Of a DNA stretch of 64,000 nucleotides, positions 24,014-35,436 are shown piece after piece. Both the position numbers and the translations under genes were made by a program. Position 1 is the stretch's first letter. Every line of letters begins with the position of its first letter. The stretch is from Brassica napus. Its lineage: Eukaryota > Streptophyta > Magnoliopsida > Brassicales > Brassicaceae. The DNA is taken from positions 10,525,597-10,589,596 of the forward strand of contig NC_063446.1 of the NCBI RefSeq assembly GCF_020379485.1. The letters run 5' to 3'. The notes beneath the pieces are model-generated. The model saw only the letters and a list, made by a program, of their open reading frames with translations, did no database searches and was not told the origin of the DNA.

Positions 24014-24840
24014 AAAATTACGTTCCTTTTTTTTCTTTCCCATCGTCTCCATTGGGTGCTAGTCAGACTCAGACCTTAACGTGACTCTTCTTTCTCTCTA
24101 GAAACCCAGAAATCATTTTTGCTTCTAAGCTTTATTTTTTATTTCATTAACTTTGAAGACACCGAAGAAAAAAACATCGCAACAATCCAGAGAATTGGCC
24201 AAGAGGGTTGCTTCTGTTTCTCTTCCTGTAGGAGAATTTCTACGATCCAATCCCTTTTCTTTTACTCAGGTAAAAAAAGTCAAATTGAATGAACCATGAC
24301 GAAAGTTTTATCCTTTTTTCACTGTACCACTTCTTGTTTTGTTCGTTCCCAATTGAGGGCATAATCATCAGTCAATCATGGACTCTGAATTGGCTTTGGT
24401 AGATAAAGTACTGATTGCAGTGAATGTTAGCTTCTAGGGTCAATCCTGAGTAAAATTAAAAATTAAAATTAAGCAAAATCCTCAAATGTTTCTCTTGATC
24501 TTGAACACTCAATCAAAGTCTTAGCCTTTTGTTTTCTCTCTCTCATTCAATTAATGGGTCTATCTAAAGTTTCAACCTTTTTCTCTGCTTGTCAATTCAT
24601 GTAGGGTTCTTCTTCTTTAGCTTTTAGGTATGAGGTTAGGTAAAATATTTTAAAAACCTTGACTTTTCCAGCAAAATTAGCTTCGTAGCTTGATGTCCAC
24701 TTTGTAGTAGTAGAGTGTCTAGCTTAAAGCTTAGATCTTTTCTAATTCTCTTCATTTTTTGTCTCTTTCAGATACTTCAGATTCATGTAAGACTTGAAGT
24801 TTGGTGTGCTCCTTTGATTTATAAAGTAAGAGAGCTAACA

Positions 24841-26479
24841 ATGGGGAGTGTTACTCCTCCTGGTGTTCACAAGGATGATCTTGAGCTTGAAGATGAGAAT
24901 CTGCCTGGGGGAAATGGTTTATTAAGGTCAGGGAGCTTGCTGAGTCACAAAAGAGAGCAATGTAGTTTAGTTTCAAACAGTGGAAAGTGGCTACAGATCG
25001 TTAAAAACGGTCCCAGAGGGTCGATATCTCGCGCTACTAGCTTCTTACTCGATAACAAGATCCCAAGGCATTTGGTGTCATTGGACGAGAAGTATCTCCG
25101 TCGCTGCCTCGACCTGATTAACATCACTGCCTTTAACTCAGCTAGTCACAGCCTTTCCATGAATCTTGTTGGACCAAATATGAGTTTTGATTCAGCTGTG
25201 ATGATGATCCCCAAAGAAGATGTGGCTCGTCTTGTGTTTGATCTTCCTTTGGTGGATGATTCAGGCAATGTGGTGATTAGTCCTGCGATCACAGGTTGCA
25301 AGAGGGTTACGCATATGGTTGTTGATAAACCTTTGTTATGTGATGATGGTGATGTTGTCTCTTTATCAAGCACAAACTCAAGGAGTTCTTCTTCTTCTTC
25401 ATGTTGGTCTCCGTCTTCAACGGTTTCTCAAGGAACACTTCAGTTCACCATGAAAGACAACAAGACTCCTCATTTTGTTTTCTCTTTGGATGGTCAGAAA
25501 GAGATCTATGTAGCTAGCTTAACCACTAGTAGTCCTGGACCGGGTTTTGACCGGAGTTCGAAAGACTATTCTTATCTAATCCATTTGAAGAAAGGCCACA
25601 GGTCTGAATTGGTTGGTAAACTAAAGGTATCAACATTGTTCTCTGTCTCATCCACTAATGAAAAGGTCGTTGAGAGACAGTTTGTTCTATTCAGTACTGG
25701 TGTGAACCCACAGTTACCAAGCCTTATCAAGAAAAGCAGAGGATTGTCTAAGAAAGTCGTTGATGCGGTTAAAAGCACCACACGAGCAGCTTCTTTAAGG
25801 CAAAGAAGGAGTATCTCAAGATTCAGTAGAACAAGCTCAGTAGCGGATTCTTGTTCTTGGGAGCCGTTTCATGAACCAGCCGTGAGTTTACTAGATGACA
25901 ACCTTCCACCAAATCTTGAAACCTCAGCTGTTGTTGTGAGGGAACAGTATGATGAGGAAGAGAAAGGTGGAGTTGGAGGGGGATGGGGCATGAAGTTTCT
26001 CAAGAAAGCTCCATTGGCTCGAACCAAGCATTCAACGAGCATAGATGTTGTGATTCCTTCAGGGATTCACGGAGGGCCGAGAAGCAGAAACGGTGGTGGT
26101 CCTTCGAGCTTGGTTGAGAGATGGAAGTCTGGAGGAAGCTGTGATTGCGCTGGATGGGACCTTGGTTGTCCCTTGACCGTCTTTAAAGGCCAAAGTGAAG
26201 GTCAATGCAATCTATTTGAGCTCTTCTCAGAGGTAACATTCAAGCCATTACAAGATTCACTCTTTTGGCCATGTTGGTTTGTTTGATTCTTGTGTGTTGT
26301 TTCAGGGATCAAAGCAGGGGATTCCTCCTGGAGTGAGGATCATGAGTGTAAGAGACGGCCTTTACTACGTCCAGTTTCAAGCAAAGCTATCTGTTTTGCA
26401 ATCTTTTTCAATAGCTTTGGCATACATTCATAGCCAGAGCCAGAGACTCAGGCCATGGTTGTCAGGGAAGCGTGTATAG
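24841..26479 (+). CDS. DUF3527 domain protein
   Basis: Plant-specific protein of unknown function. Two coding exons, 24841-26232 and 26306-26479, give 521 residues. The start is the Met of MGSVTPPGVHKDD; the upstream in-frame stretch has a 5' UTR splice acceptor at 24770-24771 (intron 24270-24771). The N-terminal half has Ser-rich segments (SSTNSRSSSSSSCWSPSS). The C-terminal half carries the DUF3527 signature: WGMKFLKKAP, SLVERWKSGGSCDCAGWDLG, then GVRIMSVRDGLYYVQFQAKLS and SFSIALAYIHSQSQRLRPWL. The conserved Cys pair in GGSCDCAGWDLGC could bind a metal or form a disulphide, which is inference. Position matches At2g33360. Confidence 0.9.
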
Positions 26480-27136
26480 AGAAGCTTAACTAGCTAAAGA
26501 GAGAGGATTGCACAGAGTAAAGATAGGCAAAAACTCAGCCTTGGTAATTTTGGCAGGTTCTTGAGTTGCATAATATGTTTTATACTTTTATTCATATGTT
26601 TTTAGTTTATTCGTTTTCTATATTTGATATTTTTTTTAAATAGAAAATACTTCTTTACTTGAAATCACATGCATGTTTGGTATTGTTTGATGTGTTTTTG
26701 TTTTGCACAAGGGTGGTGTGAAATGTAAATGCTGACTTTCGATTTTGATATTTATGGTATTCTGGTTTTATATACTTTGTTTTGTCAATTATCTTCAGTT
26801 TTATACAATGAGGTCAACTATCAAAACTTATAATCCATTGTAATCCACAGCTTTCTCTGAAAATATGGCAAACAAATAGCTTGCTACCAACCAAAATGTA
26901 CATTTTCGTCTGCTTTATTGTACGAAAATCTTATTTTATTTGTTCAACAAATTTTACACAACAATATTGTAAAGAACACAAAGTTTTCTTCCACTTACAC
27001 TTTTGTTTATTTGTTTTTTTTTTTCTAACCAAGATCGAGGGCATAATTATAGTAGGCTTCTTTTTTGACAAAGAAATTATAGTAGGCTACAAATACATTT
27101 ATACATTGCTTATTAAAACAGAAGATAAACAAACTC
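26480..27136. other. Tail-to-tail intergenic gap
   Basis: 3' flanks of the DUF3527 and caleosin genes. AT-rich, with a T-run near 27017 and part of a short tail-like insertion (27045-27088). No trace of the RPL23 gene recalled here in Arabidopsis. Confidence 0.5.
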
Positions 27137-28685
27137 TTAGTCTTGCTTGCGAGAATTGGCCTTTTCTTTGTTCTGTTTAGCACAATAATCAAATAAACTT
27201 CCATCAAAGCAACCTCTCACAGCTTCTTTAGACACAAAACCTTCTTCATCCTTTGCAAGAAGATATAGTAGCAGCCATTCAACTTTGTTCGAAACCCTGC
27301 CATAACCAATACACAAAACCGGCCAATTTAAATTGATTATACCGGATAATAACCAAATAAGAGACGTCTGCAGATATATTCAACTAAGAACCAATAAGTT
27401 TTTTGGTACTAACCATCCAAAAGGATCGATTGCCATTCGGTTTCCCTCGGTTAAGTTCCAAAGCTCTTTGAATGATAATTTATCCGAAACTGTTAACGCG
27501 TATTTGCTAAATATGTTCTCGAGATTAGCCGGGACAAACCTACAATCACCATTTTACAAACTGAGTATCACGAAAACTATATATACAGTATGTTTGAAAT
27601 GATTTTTGAGTATATTTTATATGTGTTTGAATGAATGTTACCTTCCTTCGGTATCATAGGTGCTTGAATCACTCCCATGCTTGGCTTTGTGTATGTTGTC
27701 GATATAAACAGGCAATAATGGTGATGGCAACCAACTCTGTTTACATTTTTACCATTCACAACATTGTAAATGGGCATATCAAACAAAAATAACAAACAAA
27801 GAGACAAATCTTTAAAATAGCATTAACTGAAAAAGTAAAATGACTAAATTACTTCAAATTCTAAACCATTACTTTAACCTCATCCCTTAAATATTAAACC
27901 ATAAACTGATAAACACTAAACCCAATCCCAAATATATAATGAAAAAGTTTTTCTTGTAATTAATAATATTTTGGTAAAAAATTCCTCTGTGCTACTATTT
28001 TGAAACAAAAATATATTTTACTGCTATATGAATCTTTTTTGCCTTTTTGTTGTTGTTTTTGTATTTCTATATCAATCATAGAAATAAATAGTAATTAAAA
28101 CTAAGTTTGAAGGGTTTAATTAGGATTTGTTTTCCATACCGGAAGTGTAACATAGCTAAACGCTAAGTTTACGATTAAGCTCCAAAAGATACAGGAGATT
28201 GGGTTGAAACCAAGGTCACGGAGTCCTGCAATTTTTTTTTTTATAAATGGATATGTTACGAAAAAGACACATTGGAAAGAAATAATTAATTATTTTCTGA
28301 CCTTTTAAGAACATATTTATATAATGAAAAATTAATTACCTGCATAAGTCTCCCAAGGATAAACGATTCCATCGCCGTTTTGGTCGAAGAAAGCAACGTG
28401 TTGTTGCATAACACTCATGCCTTTGCTGTCGTGACCTTCTGTTCCATTCGGATGCTCTGTATCTGGAGCTGCTAATGCTCTAGCCAAATCTGATTTTCAT
28501 TTTTTTACCGTTGGAATTATAGATACAATGTCTATAATTTTTATTCTTTAACATGGATGGATAGTGACAAACGGTTACTTACATGGTTTAGGTAATGTTT
28601 CCTCCAAGTTGTTCCGTACTTTTCGCTGACCGGTCACCGGAGCTAACGGCGCTGTCGTGGCAAAAACCTCTGACTCTTCTCCCAT
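27137..28685 (-). CDS. CLO3: Caleosin (stress-inducible, Ca2+-binding peroxygenase family)
   Basis: RD20/CLO3-type caleosin, a haem-dependent peroxygenase of lipid droplets and membranes induced by drought and ABA. Six exons join in phase: 28685-28583, 28489-28340, 28225-28140, 27736-27642, 27539-27414 and 27296-27137, giving 239 residues against about 236 in Arabidopsis. The EF-hand loop is [13 protein letters not shown] membrane-embedding stretch ([14 protein letters not shown]) is followed by the proline knot [13 protein letters not shown]. The haem-ligand His candidates are in QQHVAFF and in [10 protein letters not shown]. The C-terminus [18 protein letters not shown] keeps the usual Cys and basic tail. 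All borders are canonical and no lesion is seen, so it looks functional. Position matches At2g33380. Confidence 0.95.
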
Positions 28686-28787
28686 ACTCTCTCTCTCTTC
28701 AGTAAGTGTTAATAATTGAAGATGCGCTCTCAGTTTCTTCTTTTGCAAAAGCTGTAACAGTGTGATGATTTGGTTTCCGTCGTGGTC

Positions 28788-28950
28788 CTTTTATAAGTAA
28801 AACGATATAACGAGGATGATGTGATAAGGAAAAACAAAATAATGGACATGTGTCGTGACATTTGTGGTTTAAGTTAACTATATATTTCAGTATACAAAAG
28901 ATAATAAGTTAGCATGACGACATCTAATACGATCCATGCATTCACGTGGC
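28788..28950 (-). promoter_or_regulatory. Promoter of the caleosin gene: TATA, CATGTG and ABRE/G-box
   Basis: On the minus strand a TATAAAAG box lies at 28788-28795, about 105 bp upstream of the ATG. A CATGTG motif (28847-28852), a core of the NAC recognition sequence, sits next to GTCGTGAC. A G-box ABRE, CACGTGGC, starts at 28943. These fit the known ABA and drought induction of RD20, but their function here is inferred. Confidence 0.6.
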
Positions 28951-29039
28951 GATTCTCAGTTTGCTGAAATAAATCCACGTTTTAGTCACGAGAGGTCTGA
29001 AAAAAACAAAAAAAAAAAAATCACGGAGAGGTCGGTAGA

Positions 29040-29190
29040 TTACATATAAAAGGGATTCCATTCTATCATAGCAATCTTACTAACAATAATTCACCAAAAA
29101 AATTCTCGAGTAATTATCATCCTATTCTTCTTAGCAATACAATATACAAAATGGGCTTCCTTTCCATCATAGCAATCTCTTATAAGTTGT
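29040..29190. repeat. Short duplicated unit upstream of the caleosin gene
   Basis: The phrase ATCATAGCAATCT recurs about 103 bp apart (near 29065 and 29167), each time after a GGGATTCCATT/GGGCTTCCTTT-like lead. It is a decayed tandem duplication. Confidence 0.5.
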
Positions 29191-29633
29191 CTGGACAAAA
29201 ATAATCCTCGTCTCATTCACAAGAGATCTTCAGTAATTAACCAATCAACTATTATCTACTTACTGTCCGGTTTAGTTTACCCTCCTTTTATCGGTTAAAA
29301 TTACTGTAGAAAAAATAAATGGTACAATGAACTAAGAACCGGGAGTATATCGATAGTCGATACTAGCCATCCAAGTGGATCAAATATATATTCAAATGAC
29401 ATTGGGTGAATGGTACAAAACAGTTGGACTATATGCAAATTCTTAGTGGCTTGTTTTCCTTCGATTCTTAATCTAACCTAAAGCATCAGCTTCCTCTGCT
29501 TTAGGTGAGGGCCGGCACTTACAAGAGCATACAAAGAATATATGATCATAATTTACAGGACAAGTTTTAGTAATCAAAATCATGCGTTGAATAACTAAGT
29601 ACTTGTGTATAAAAAGGTCAAAAGGATCCTGTA

Positions 29634-30642
29634 TTTATAACTTTTTGTTTTTTTTTTCGGGTAGGAATATGGGAGAATGACTCCCAATTTATTTTAAAAA
29701 AAAAACCCAAACTTCAGCTTACAAGACGAGTTTTTCGTGGCCACAACGGTCCAGCAACATCTTCATGAACTAAAACAGCGACCTCAATCGGTGCCACACC
29801 AAAACTATGAAAACCAAACGGAAGAGAAAATGCAAGGTTAGCCAAACCATCAGCTAAACGAATCGGACCAGCCAGTTCCTTGTCAAGAAGCCATGGCACA
29901 AGCGTACCAGGAAAGACAGCATATGAGTATCCCCAATCCCTATCGTAAGAAACTCCATCACCATCATAGAATCGACTTCTACCTCCAGCCTTCTCACCCC
30001 TTTCTCCCAAGCAACTACTAAACCATAGTACACCCCCCCCCATAACTCCGCTAATGGTGTCGTACAGCTACCTATATTAATCGCAAAACCACCACACCAC
30101 TCGCCTTCTCCGTTTCGCAGTGCTCCCCCTGCAGCCGCCGGTCCCGGGTTCCCATGCGATGCCCCGTCCGTGTTCAGTTTCATCCACCCCACACAAGGTG
30201 GCTTTCATCCCACCATTATCTTAACCATATGTATCTCCTTTATGTGAGCATTCTCTGCTCTATTCGCTGCTATAAGATCATGATTAACCCGAGGTTCTTA
30301 GAGTTGGGTTCTTAACGGAAGTTAAGAAACTGTTTCTTAACTTCCGCTAAGAACCTCGTCCTAAGAACCCCGGGTTAATCATGCTCTAACTCCCTTAGCC
30401 AAGTCACGTAAGAACTTGACTCTATCTCTCCACAGTCGGGTATCACCAAATACATTTCCACATCTCCACTTCCATCCCCACCACAGAGTCAAAGCGAATA
30501 TAGTAGCCCACAGAATACCACCACCTGCATTGTTGTCACATAGGTTCTTATATAACCATTCCAGTAACTGCATTCTGAAGAAAGCCTCCCTTCTTGTTCT
30601 CGGAACAAATCTCTCTCGTATACCTTTTATAACTTTTTGTTT
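29634..30642 (-). mobile_element. 5'-truncated LINE (RNase H end) with 17 bp target duplication
   Basis: Insertion 29651-30625 lies between perfect copies of TTTATAACTTTTTGTTT (29634-29650 and 30626-30642). The left end has a T-run, so the poly(A) tail points left and the element is in minus orientation. It encodes the 3' end of a plant L1-type ORF2: a zinc-finger-linker style segment (ALTLWWGWKWRCGNVFG) and an RNase H domain with its acidic residues in GWMKLNTDGA, LAELWGG, EVDSMMV and LADGLANLA. There is a frame change between about 29854 and 30043. A MITE (30276-30386) interrupts the coding part. No reverse transcriptase domain is present, so it was dead on arrival. Confidence 0.93.
30273..30389. 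mobile_element. Tourist/Harbinger-like foldback MITE inside the LINE
   Basis: A 111 bp near-perfect hairpin (30276-30386). Arms of about 54 bases begin GATCATGATTAACCC on the left and end GGGTTAATCATGCTC on the right. It is flanked by the 3 bp duplication TAA (30273-30275, 30387-30389), the PIF/Harbinger signature. It splits the LINE reading frame and so inserted after the LINE. Confidence 0.9.
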
Positions 30643-32161
30643 GTTGTCTTTTATCTTTTGTTATTATGTGAGTCTGATCTTAGGCATAAGTGGGGTTTGT
30701 TTGTATGTATGTGTAGGTGAATCACTCGAGGTGGAGTAAAAGGTAAGTTCTAAATTTGCAATCAAAGCAATCATATAACGTGTGATATGAAGACATACCT
30801 GTCATTCTGTCGGCTCATTAAAGCTGTGGTATCCGATACACTCTGATTCGCACCGTCACATAAATGACAGAGAAGGAATCTAGTAGTACTAAACTCATGT
30901 TTTTATCGGGATCATAAATCTGAATCTTAGGAAGCAGTTCTAATCCATTCATATGAAAGCTTAGAATCCGATCATCTTCTTTTTAGATTATACTTCTAGC
31001 TCATTTTTCTTGTTTCACAAAGAGTGTCATTCTACAATACCAATGCAATTTATACATTTTTTCAGCTGAAAATTAATTGCAAAATGCATTGATTTTATAA
31101 ATAAATCGATTTATCTAAAAGATATGTGATATTAATGAAAACATAAATACATTTTAATGAGTTTTTTAATGTGTGTAAAAAATGTTTAAGTGACACTCTT
31201 CGTGAAACTTGGTAAATAGATTCTATCTTACATAATCAAACCGTTAAATTGATATGGTAACGAGCTTCATATCCACAGGTCTTGATTAATTGAACTAAAA
31301 AGTGCTTACTAACATATTCATTATCGTTCTTTTTTTTGGGGTAAAAATTAATTATCATTCATTATCATGCTTAGAGTAAAAGAGTGGTCATTCTAGGGTC
31401 ATATATATATATAAGATTTTCTTATTATTAATTTATATATATAAGATTTTCTTATTATTGAGTAATTTTTATGCACAAAATAAAAACAAAATAAAATTAA
31501 ACTTTTGGATGTTTATAAAAACAACAACCCGTTGAACTATTACCACAGACTTTCTTTAATAATTACACAAAGTGCTAGTCACAATAAAATCATTATTTTG
31601 TTTTATACATTTCTATAAGTTATAATTTAAATTTTGTCAACTGTTAATGAAAAAATCAAACCATATTAAATGATAGGCGGAGCTTGTAACTGTAATTAAA
31701 ATAAACATAAGTTTGCTAATAAGTCAACGGCCGCATTAAATACCATGTCCCCAAACAAAACTTTTAATCTAATCAGCAAAAAAAACTCAGCCGTTGATTC
31801 TATTTAACGAGCTTCTCTTTCTCCTTCTCTCAGATCTCATTCCCCGAGAAAAAAGCTACCGGAGAGAAAACACCGCCGCCGCCACTGACTACGTAAGTAA
31901 TGGCAATCTCGATCTCAATTTCGATCTGGGTTTACTATTGATCGTTGACTTCTGCCTTTTTGTATAATTAGGGTTTATTAGGATCAAGCTCAAACCTTGA
32001 AATCAAACCATTAAGATCCAAATCGTGTTGCTTGATTGTGGGTTTCAGGTGGATTGTATTTGACATGGATTAGGAAAGAAAAAGGAGGAATCTTTATCTT
32101 CTCCAGATTGTTTTGGATTTTGGGTATACTTTCCATATCTCTGTTGTGGTGGATCTGTGTT
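30643..32161. other. Intergenic region and 5' UTR of the next gene
   Basis: AT-rich DNA with a duplicated phrase ATATATATAAGATTTTCTTATTATT at about 31402-31460. The 5' UTR of the At2g33390-like gene starts near 31840 and has an intron at 31893-32048. Confidence 0.5.
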
Positions 32162-32992
32162 ATGGATACGAGTCGTGGAGAGGCTAAAGAGGCCAACGGA
32201 TTTGAGAATCATAAGGCTATTGTTGAGGTTCAAGTCTGTGAGGAGGAGGAGGAGGAAGAAGAAGAAAGTGAGTCACAGTGTTTGTTGCCTCCTCCTAGGA
32301 AAGGAGGGATGTCTACAAGTAGTGACAAGATTAAGAGGACTGTGCAGTGGACTGATAACAAAGGAGACAATCTTGCTGAGGTTTTAGTTTATGAACCAAG
32401 GTAAAGATATTATCACAAGGAACACAACAAGTCTCTGTTGATTGTTTTGTTTCCTTCAGCTTGTGAACTTGTTTGTTTAGACCGCCTCCAACAAGTTGCG
32501 TTTTTGTTTAGTAATGGTTTCGATAGATAAGTTCTTGCGGTTGCTTCTCATGTTTAATAAGCATTGACCTGGAACTCCTTTAGCTTAGTGTTTTCGTTTG
32601 ATGAGACTTAGGCTTGCTGCTTCCTAATATAGCTCATTGGTTTAATGTTATCGCATTCAAAACAAATAGCTGGTTGCAAATTTCTTTAGTGTTCCAAAAC
32701 AATTTGGGCACTGTGGAATCTGAATTTTGCAAAGATTAGTGAAAAGTGAAAACCATTGGATAATTCAGATTACTGATGACTTCTTTTTGATAGTCCATAT
32801 TGTTAGTTCCTCTGTTATAAGTCCAGTTGAGTAGTTATCTCTGTTCAGGAACTTACTCTCTTGCATTGTTGTTTGTTCTGTTTGGAAACTGGAAATAATT
32901 TATTTAACTTTTGCTTCCATTTTATGCTTTTCAGTGAAGTAAGCGATTCAGATGACGATGATTCAGATGCTTGCATCTGCACCATTATGTAA
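32162..32992 (+). CDS. Small acidic plant protein of unknown function
   Basis: Two exons, 32162-32400 and 32935-32992, join in phase to give 98 residues. The N-terminal half has a Glu run (EEEEEEEEESES), then a conserved basic segment (KIKRTVQWTDNKGDNLAEV) and an acidic end (SDSDDDDSDACICTIM). The KRTVQW...L.EV layout recurs in a family of small plant proteins; no function is known to me. The C-terminal CICTIM has Cys residues that might be lipidated, which is speculation. Position matches At2g33390. Confidence 0.88.
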
Positions 32993-33274
32993 TCCTCAAA
33001 ACCTGCATTCAATCACCATTAACATGGAGTTTTTAACAATGAGCTCGTCCTTGTATCTGGCTTCTTTTCAGCAACCAGTATTTGTGAGAGGATAAGAGAG
33101 TGGACATCACCAATCACGAAGTTTCAGATTTTTTTGCTCAGGACTTCTGACAAGAAGCCAGTCCAAAAGAGGGATTGTCACATATCAGTTACAGGAGTGA
33201 GAGAGTATATAGATTATAGATTACTGCTGTATTTTTTTCAGGTTTTGATAGTAAACGTGTTTCCGCAACATACA

Positions 33275-34778
33275 TCTTATATATTAAAGAGAAGTCACAA
33301 CCTTGATTCATGTGTGATTTTTTTTTTAAAAATAGACCTATTTCTACAAATTCATGTTACATTTAATCTCTAATCTTATCATTTAAATTTTGGTTCAACC
33401 AGAAATTTTTATTGGGCTATCAATAATTGGATTTAAACAATAGATGATCCATTGGATTTATAGATAATATAAATTAAATATATATAATTTAATGTTTTAA
33501 TATTATACCTCCATATGTTAAATATTTAAATATTTGTCGATGTTAACTTTTAAAATTACAATTTTTTTTTAAATAACAAAAACCATATTATCTAACAGTG
33601 ATTAATCTTTACTACCTTAAACCAATGAAAACAAATTTTAAACTATATAGTTTATTTTAAAAATTAAACAAAACCTAAATGTTTAATTATTTACTCGATA
33701 ATATAAATTTATGAAACAAAAAATTTAATTTTTTAAAAACTTTCTAAATTTGTGAAATGTTACAATATCTTTGAATATGACAATAAAACAATATTTTACT
33801 AATCTTTATATATATAGTTACGATTTTAATAATGAAATAATAATCCAAAAATATATATATAGAAGAAAATACAAATACATGTGAAAGTTTGAAACAATCT
33901 ATTCAATGAAAAAATATACGTAAATTTATTATGTTTTAAAAATTGATAGACACATCTTATATATTAAAATAGAAGTCACAACTTTGATTCATGTGTGATT
34001 TTTTAAAAAATGGACTTAATGGACATATTCCTAGAAAATCATGTTACATTTAATATAATCATTTAAATTTTGGGCATACCAGAAATTTTATTGGGCTATC
34101 AATAATTGGATTTAAACAATAGATGATCTATTGGATTTATAGATAGTATAAATTGAATAAATATAATTTAATATTGTAATACTATACCTCTATATTCTAA
34201 ATATTTAAATATTTGTCGATGTTAACTTTTAAAATTATAAAGATTTTTTTAAATAACAAAAATCATATTATCTAACAATGATTAATCTTTACTACCTTAA
34301 ACCAATGAAAACAAATTTTAAACTACATAGTTTATTTTAAAAATTAAACAAAAACTTAATGTTTAATTATTTACTCGATAATATAAATCTGTGAAGTGAA
34401 AAGTTTAAATTCTTAAAAAAATTATAAATTTGTGAAATGTTACAATATCTTTGAATATGACAATAAAACAATATTTTACTAATCTTTACATATATAGTTA
34501 CGATTTTAATAATGAAATAATAATCCTAAAATATATATATAGAAGAAGATACAAATACATGTGAAAGTTTGAAACAATCTATTCAATCAAAAAATACCAA
34601 TTTAGAATTGAAAACAAAATATTTATATAAAAATAAATGAAAACAAAAACCCGCGCGGTTGCGCGGATCGAGATCTAGTATATATTATAATATATACCAA
34701 TTTAGAATTGAAAACAAAATATATATATAAAAATAAATGAAAACAAAAATCCGCGCGGTTGCGCGGACCGAGATCTAG
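33275..34778 (+). mobile_element. Helitron, outer copy interrupted by a second Helitron
   Basis: The outer element starts A|TCTTATATATTAAAGAG at 33275 and ends with hairpin CCGCGCGGTTGCGCGG, spacer and CTAG at 34778, followed by T. Its sequence is broken at 33954/34679 by a complete related copy. About 780 bp belong to the outer copy. No Rep/helicase coding is present, so it is non-autonomous. Confidence 0.85.
33955..34678 (+). mobile_element. Helitron, inner nested copy
   Basis: A complete 724 bp element starting TCTTATATATTAAAATAG after an A and ending in hairpin CCGCGCGGTTGCGCGG, CGAGAT and CTAG before a T. Over its first 640 bp it is nearly identical to the outer copy at 33275. It inserted at an A|T site with no target duplication, as Helitrons do. 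Confidence 0.87.
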
Positions 34779-34810
34779 TGCTAATTAAAGTGTAAGCAAA
34801 TACATCAATT

Positions 34811-35332
34811 TTAGTTGTTTTCATCATCTGTGTAACAGTCTTCATCCTCCAAATCACTCTCTTCATAGCTCAGTTCATCTTCATCTCCAAAAGTATCCAC
34901 ACAATTATGTTACCTATAGTTCGGATGATACACAGATCTATCCACCTGCTCATATCCTGTGGTTTCTTACCAATAACCGAAGATACATTGGTTACTTCTC
35001 CTTGTCCCTCTTCTTCATCACTGCAGTACGTCTCACATCTTGATGGTATAGTTGGTACAAAGGTTTGTACTTTCATATCAAATCTGACTCTCTTCCTCGT
35101 CTTATTTGTCCCTTTCTTCTTCTCCTCATCTGCATCCACCTCACACCTGAGGCATTACCAGAAAAACAGCCATTGACCATTGTTCAATGATCAGATCTCT
35201 TTCACATGTTTCTACAAGAAATTCACAGACATGAGCTGCTAAACCTGGTTTTGGTTTGGCTTTATAATCTGGAGTAAACTCTTTCATTTCATAAAAAGGA
35301 AGATTTACTCTACTTCCACTGTTTTTTCTCAT
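34811..35332 (-). pseudogene. Probable At2g33400-like acidic protein, frame disturbed
   Basis: The minus strand encodes MRKNSGSRVNLPFYEMKEF at 35332, a basic/acidic middle (KTRKRVRFDMKVQTFVPTIP, ETYCSDEEEGQG) and an acidic tail (DEDELSYEESDLEDEDCYTDDENN, stop at 34811). Between about 35137 and 35170 the frame changes, perhaps at an intron. Near 34905-34915 it changes again with no obvious splice sites, which suggests a one-base lesion. I do not know the function. It lies where At2g33400 is expected, wedged between two Helitrons. It could still be a gene with an intron layout I have not resolved. Confidence 0.55.
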
Positions 35333-35436
35333 CTTTTATAGTAAGACGAACTAAAATAATTTTTCACCTGATTGATGAAATGAAATAATTTTCACCTATT
35401 TTATTTTACTCTAACTATACCATACAGTCATACCCA

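Noticed and set aside
34648..34666. GC hairpin that looks like a bacterial-type terminator
   Set aside because: It is the subterminal hairpin of a Helitron, as shown by the CTAG end and the matching second copy.
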